Positions 61,030 through 64,000 of a stretch of 64,000 nt of DNA are shown here, piece by piece (position 1 is the first letter of the stretch; every line of letters starts with the position of its first letter). Location: NCBI RefSeq assembly GCF_040045035.1, contig NZ_JBDZDS010000002.1:124001-188000 (forward strand), read 5' to 3'. The notes beneath the pieces were generated by a model, which saw only the letters and a list, made by a program, of their open reading frames with translations, did not search any database and was not told where the DNA came from. The position numbers and the translations under genes are program-made. Source of the DNA: Pseudaminobacter sp040045035. Its GTDB lineage: Bacteria > Pseudomonadota > Alphaproteobacteria > Rhizobiales > Rhizobiaceae.

Positions 61030-62202
61030 TCAGAAGTCGATCGAGGCGAAGAAGATCGCAAACGCGCCGTCCATGATGATGACGACGAAGATTGCCTTCA
61101 CCACCGAGGCCGTCACGTGACGTCCGAGAGACTCGGCGCTACCGCCCACTTTCAGCCCTTCGACAGAAGCCAGAATGCCAATGACCATGGCCATGAATGG
61201 CGCCTTGATCAGGCCGGAAAAGATCGTGCTGAGGCTTATGCCGACGCGCAACCGGTCGAGAAAGGCGGCGGGCGTGATGTTCGAATAAAACCACGAGATC
61301 ACGATGGCGCCGCCGAGAGCGGCAAAATTGGCGATGATCGTCAGGCATGGAAGCGCGATTACCAGCGCCACAAGTCGCGGAAAGACCAGAACCCCCACAG
61401 GGTTGAGACCGATAACCTTGAGCGCGTCGACCTCCTCGCGCATCTTCATCGACCCGATCTCGGCCGTGATGGCGCTGCCGGAACGGCCTGCCAGCATGAT
61501 CGCGGTCATCAGCACGCCGAGTTCGCGCAGGATCAGGATGCCGACCAGATCGACCACGAAAATGTCGGCACCGAAATAGCGAAGCTGGTAGGCGCCCTGT
61601 TGCGCCACGATGCCGCCCACGATGGCCGACATCAGCACCACCACCGGAACAGCGCCGACGCCCATTCGGTCGATCTGATGGAAGATCGCGGCCAGGTTGA
61701 CGGCGTGGCCGCGACCCAGCTTCATCTGCGCACCACGTATGGTGGAGCCCAGAATGTTCATGGAAGCGAGAAAGTCGTCACGAATCGTATAGACCGTGCG
61801 CCCGACCCCCTCGAGCGCTGCTATTACGAAGCCGGGCGGCTTGGGACGCGACACCTCTTCGCCCCGCCGCGACGCTTCGCGCACGGCGCCAAGCAGGATG
61901 TTGATCTCCTCGCCTTCTCCTTCGAGCCTGACCTCCGCGTTGCGGGCCTGGAGAGCAGTGATCAGTCGCTCGAGAAGCCAGGCGCCGGCGGTGTCGATCT
62001 TTTCGATCCCGGCGACGTCGAGGATCAGAGGTTCCCGCACTCCACGCGTTTCGATCTCGCGCATTTCGGCGTCGACCTGGGCGACAGTACGCGTCGTCCA
62101 TATGCCCGACAGCGCGTAAACGCGCGCGCCGTCATGCTCCGCCTCTGCTATGAAGGGGCGTTCCTCTGCGATGTTCGCATTCTGGACGGCATTGATCGAC
62201 AT
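61030..62202 (-). CDS. mlaE: MlaE-family permease with N-terminal STAS domain
   Basis: Membrane subunit of 390 residues. The N-terminal STAS-like domain (about 20-110, VDAEMREIETRGVREPLILDV, IEKIDTAGAWLLERLI) corresponds to MlaB fused to the permease, as is usual in alphaproteobacteria. The MlaE domain (about 140-390) includes RMGVGAVPVVVLMSAIVGGIV and SGSAITAEIGSMKMREEVDAL. It is the first gene of the operon. A 15-bp near-palindrome overlaps its start (62201-62215). Confidence 0.92.
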   Translation of the reverse strand: MSINAVQNANIAEERPFIAEAEHDGARVYALSGIWTTRTVAQVDAEMREIETRGVREPLILDVAGIEKIDTAGAWLLERLITALQARNAEVRLEGEGEEINILLGAVREASRRGEEVSRPKPPGFVIAALEGVGRTVYTIRDDFLASMNILGSTIRGAQMKLGRGHAVNLAAIFHQIDRMGVGAVPVVVLMSAIVGGIVAQQGAYQLRYFGADIFVVDLVGILILRELGVLMTAIMLAGRSGSAITAEIGSMKMREEVDALKVIGLNPVGVLVFPRLVALVIALPCLTIIANFAALGGAIVISWFYSNITPAAFLDRLRVGISLSTIFSGLIKAPFMAMVIGILASVEGLKVGGSAESLGRHVTASVVKAIFVVIIMDGAFAIFFASIDF

Positions 62203-62215
62203 GACAGCCTGTCAT
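62201..62215. promoter_or_regulatory. 15-bp palindrome overlapping the mlaE start
   Basis: ATGACAGCCTGTCAT has seven-base arms around a central C and overlaps the mlaE initiation codon (62200-62202). A second CTGTCA lies at 62232-62237. It could be an operator or chance. Confidence 0.3.
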
Positions 62216-62279
62216 ATCCCGTTATCAGGGGTCTGTCACTTTGTCGGCCCGGTTGCTTCGAAGGAGTCGGAGAAAAAAT

Positions 62280-63263
62280 ATGCCGCGTGTCCTTTCGGTC
62301 AATGCCGAACGCTTTCCAATCGCAGGCACTTTCACCATTTCACGCGGATCGAAGACCGAAGCGGAGGTCATCGTCTGCGAAATCTCCGACGGAACGGCCG
62401 TCGGGCGCGGCGAATGCGTGCCCTACAAGCGCTACGGCGAGACGATGGAGGGCGTTCGTGAAGCGATCGAAGCAATCGCCCCCCGAATCAGTGCCGGCAT
62501 GGACCGCCGGTCGTTGATGGATGCCATGACGGCCGGGGCCGCACGCAACGCCGTCGATTGCGCTCTTTGGGACCTCGAAGCCAAGCTCTCAGGAACGCCG
62601 GCATGGCGAGCCATCTCCGATGCGAGCCCCGGGCCGCTGGAGACGGCCTTCACGCTGTCGCTGGCAAGTCCGGAGGCCATGGCCGCACAGGCCGCAGAAA
62701 ATGCCTGGCGCCCGCTGCTGAAGGTCAAGATCGGCAGCGACGACGACATCGCGCGCATCCGGGCCGTTCGAAAGGCAGCGCCGGACAGCCGGATCATCCT
62801 CGACGCTAACGAAGGTTGGACCGACGAGAACGTCCGGCAGAACATGGCGCTGGCGGTCGACCTCGGCGTCGCGCTGATCGAGCAGCCGCTCCCCGCTGGC
62901 AAGGACGGCATCCTGCGCGACATTCCGCATCCAGTGCCGATCTGCGCCGACGAGAGCGGGCATGGCGTCGAAGACCTGGAAACGCTGGTCGGCCTCTACG
63001 ACGCCATCAACATCAAGCTCGACAAGACCGGCGGGCTCACCGCCGCCCTTCTCCTGCGCGACCGCGCACGCGAGCTCGGCTTTTCCATCATGGTCGGTTG
63101 CATGGTCGGCACGTCCCTGGCGATGGCGCCTGCGATCCTACTGGCGCAGGGCGCCGATTTCGTCGACCTCGACGGGCCGCTGCTTCTCGCTCGCGACCGC
63201 TCTCCCGGCCTCGTCTACGAAGGGTCGCTGGTGTCACCGCCTCAGGCGGCGCTTTGGGGCTGA
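62280..63263 (+). CDS. dgcA: Dipeptide epimerase / N-acetyl-D-glutamate racemase, DgcA-like
   Basis: Enolase-superfamily enzyme of 327 residues acting in D-glutamate or muropeptide metabolism. Conserved features: ALWDLEAKLSG near residue 90, the catalytic lysine LLKVKIGSDDD, and metal ligands in ILDANEGW, LIEQPLPAGKD and PICADESGHG. The second lysine is in NIKLDKTGGL. DgcA and AEE epimerases are close; the cell-wall context (AnmK earlier) fits either. ATG 62280 is 78 bp from mlaE on the opposite strand. Its 3' end overlaps the MFS gene by 22 bp. Confidence 0.85.
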   Translation: MPRVLSVNAERFPIAGTFTISRGSKTEAEVIVCEISDGTAVGRGECVPYKRYGETMEGVREAIEAIAPRISAGMDRRSLMDAMTAGAARNAVDCALWDLEAKLSGTPAWRAISDASPGPLETAFTLSLASPEAMAAQAAENAWRPLLKVKIGSDDDIARIRAVRKAAPDSRIILDANEGWTDENVRQNMALAVDLGVALIEQPLPAGKDGILRDIPHPVPICADESGHGVEDLETLVGLYDAINIKLDKTGGLTAALLLRDRARELGFSIMVGCMVGTSLAMAPAILLAQGADFVDLDGPLLLARDRSPGLVYEGSLVSPPQAALWG

Positions 63264-64000
63264 GTGCGCTGCCTCGAGGCTGAACGGGCGGCAAGGCCGA
63301 TGAACACAAGGCCAAGCGCCGCTACCCCGACCATGACGAAGAAGCCGCCGACGCCGAGCCGATCGTAGAGTGCGCCGGAAAATAGCGTCACGGTCGCCAT
63401 GGAGAAGCCGTTGGCGAAGAAGGCAATGCCCTGCGCGGCGCCCATGCGCTCCTCGGCCACGGTTTCGGCGATCATCTTCTGCACACCGATCAGGATGAGG
63501 CCGGTGGAGAACGCGTGCAGCGTCTGCGCCACGAAGAAACCGGCAACGCCTGCCCCCAAAGGCCAGATCAATGGATAGGCCCCCCAACGGAGCATCGCAG
63601 CCACCCCGGCCATGACCATCAGGGTGGGCGCGCGCACTTCGCCGAAGACGCGCGTAAAGATCATGAACATGGCGACTTCCGCCACCACTGCCCAAGCCCA
63701 GAGCAGGCCGACCAACGTGTCGCTGACTCCGATCGACTTCCAGTAGATGGAAACAAAGCCGTAGAGAAAGCCGTGGCTGGCGATGATGATGCCGGCCCCG
63801 ATCACGAAAAACAGGAAATAGGCGTTGAGGAGCTTTGGCGCTTCCTCCTGCAACTCCGTAGCCGACAGCGGTGAGGCACGCCGCGGCCGCCCCAGGCGCG
63901 GAGCCAGGACCGACATGGCCAGCGTGGCGGCAAGACCGGCCGAGATCATCACCGGAACGGCGTCCGCGCCGTAGATCCCAAGCACCGCGCCGCCCGCAAG
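63242..64000 (-). CDS. MFS transporter, 5' end cut by the window edge
   Basis: Only the C-terminal 250 or so residues are visible, with about eight membrane segments (for example LLNAYFLFFVIGAGIIIASHGFLYGF and GIAFFANGFSMATVTLFSGAL). The GAAQGIAFFANG and QTLHAFSTG stretches resemble the phenylpropionate-type (HcaT-like, MFS_1_like) group. The start lies beyond base 64000. The substrate is unknown. The tail overlaps dgcA by 22 bp on the other strand. Confidence 0.8.
   Translation of the reverse strand, partial: LAGGAVLGIYGADAVPVMISAGLAATLAMSVLAPRLGRPRRASPLSATELQEEAPKLLNAYFLFFVIGAGIIIASHGFLYGFVSIYWKSIGVSDTLVGLLWAWAVVAEVAMFMIFTRVFGEVRAPTLMVMAGVAAMLRWGAYPLIWPLGAGVAGFFVAQTLHAFSTGLILIGVQKMIAETVAEERMGAAQGIAFFANGFSMATVTLFSGALYDRLGVGGFFVMVGVAALGLVFIGLAARSASRQRTQPQSAA

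Overview
The window is a high-GC stretch of chromosome from an alphaproteobacterium. It most likely belongs to the order Rhizobiales (Hyphomicrobiales), family Phyllobacteriaceae (Mesorhizobium or a relative). This placement rests on the hupB-lon-clpX-clpP-cckA block, a DksA with only one zinc-site cysteine, YcjX/YcjF-type neighbours, a fused STAS-MlaE permease, and a giant apolipoprotein-like protein resembling GPR, the growth pole ring protein of polar-growing Rhizobiales. No taxonomy search could be run.

Layout. 1-8.5 kb: housekeeping genes (anmK cut by the window edge, tyrS, an AsmA/YhdP-like envelope protein, bcp, an M23 peptidase, a D-amino acid aminotransferase). 8.65-9.78 kb: a decayed IS256-family element with perfect terminal repeats and an 8-bp target duplication. 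10.0-10.65 kb: two duplicated tRNA-Asp genes, each with its own promoter, and one tRNA-Val. 10.9-11.9 kb: a small heat-shock protein and a CBS-pair protein. 12.0-17.1 kb (minus strand): a six-gene operon for four-carbon sugar acids (denD-ltnD-otnK-otnC-otnI-RidA-like), predicted to turn D-erythronate and L-threonate into dihydroxyacetone phosphate.

17.2-26.1 kb holds the most novel-looking locus. A ferredoxin reductase is transcribed divergently from a tightly packed operon: creatininase-family hydrolase, ABC ATPase, ABC permease, cytosine-deaminase-like amidohydrolase, VAO-type FAD oxidoreductase, and NMT1/THI5-type substrate-binding protein. A RutR-like TetR regulator and a [2Fe-2S] ferredoxin follow. 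The divergent intergenic region carries a perfect 14-bp TetR-type palindrome. I read this as an undescribed uptake and degradation system for a nitrogen-containing ring compound; its substrate cannot be read from sequence.

26.3-51.2 kb returns to core functions: an ABC-F ATPase, a secreted S10 peptidase, HU, Lon, ClpX, ClpP, the cell-cycle kinase CckA, a FliO-like protein, DksA, a SixA-like phosphatase, the YcjX/YcjF pair, a Kef-type antiporter, folK and folP, a TrxR-like ferredoxin-NADP reductase with a second ferredoxin, and an Hpt protein. 51.4-57.95 kb is one 2173-residue membrane-anchored repeat protein (GPR-like). 58.1-62.2 kb is an Mla/MCE lipid-transport operon. The window ends with a DgcA-like epimerase whose tail overlaps a convergent, truncated MFS transporter.

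Cell-cycle and polar-growth functions (CckA, ClpXP, Lon, GPR) and envelope maintenance (AsmA-like, M23, Mla, AnmK, DgcA) dominate the core. The two catabolic loci and the IS remnant are the accessory part.
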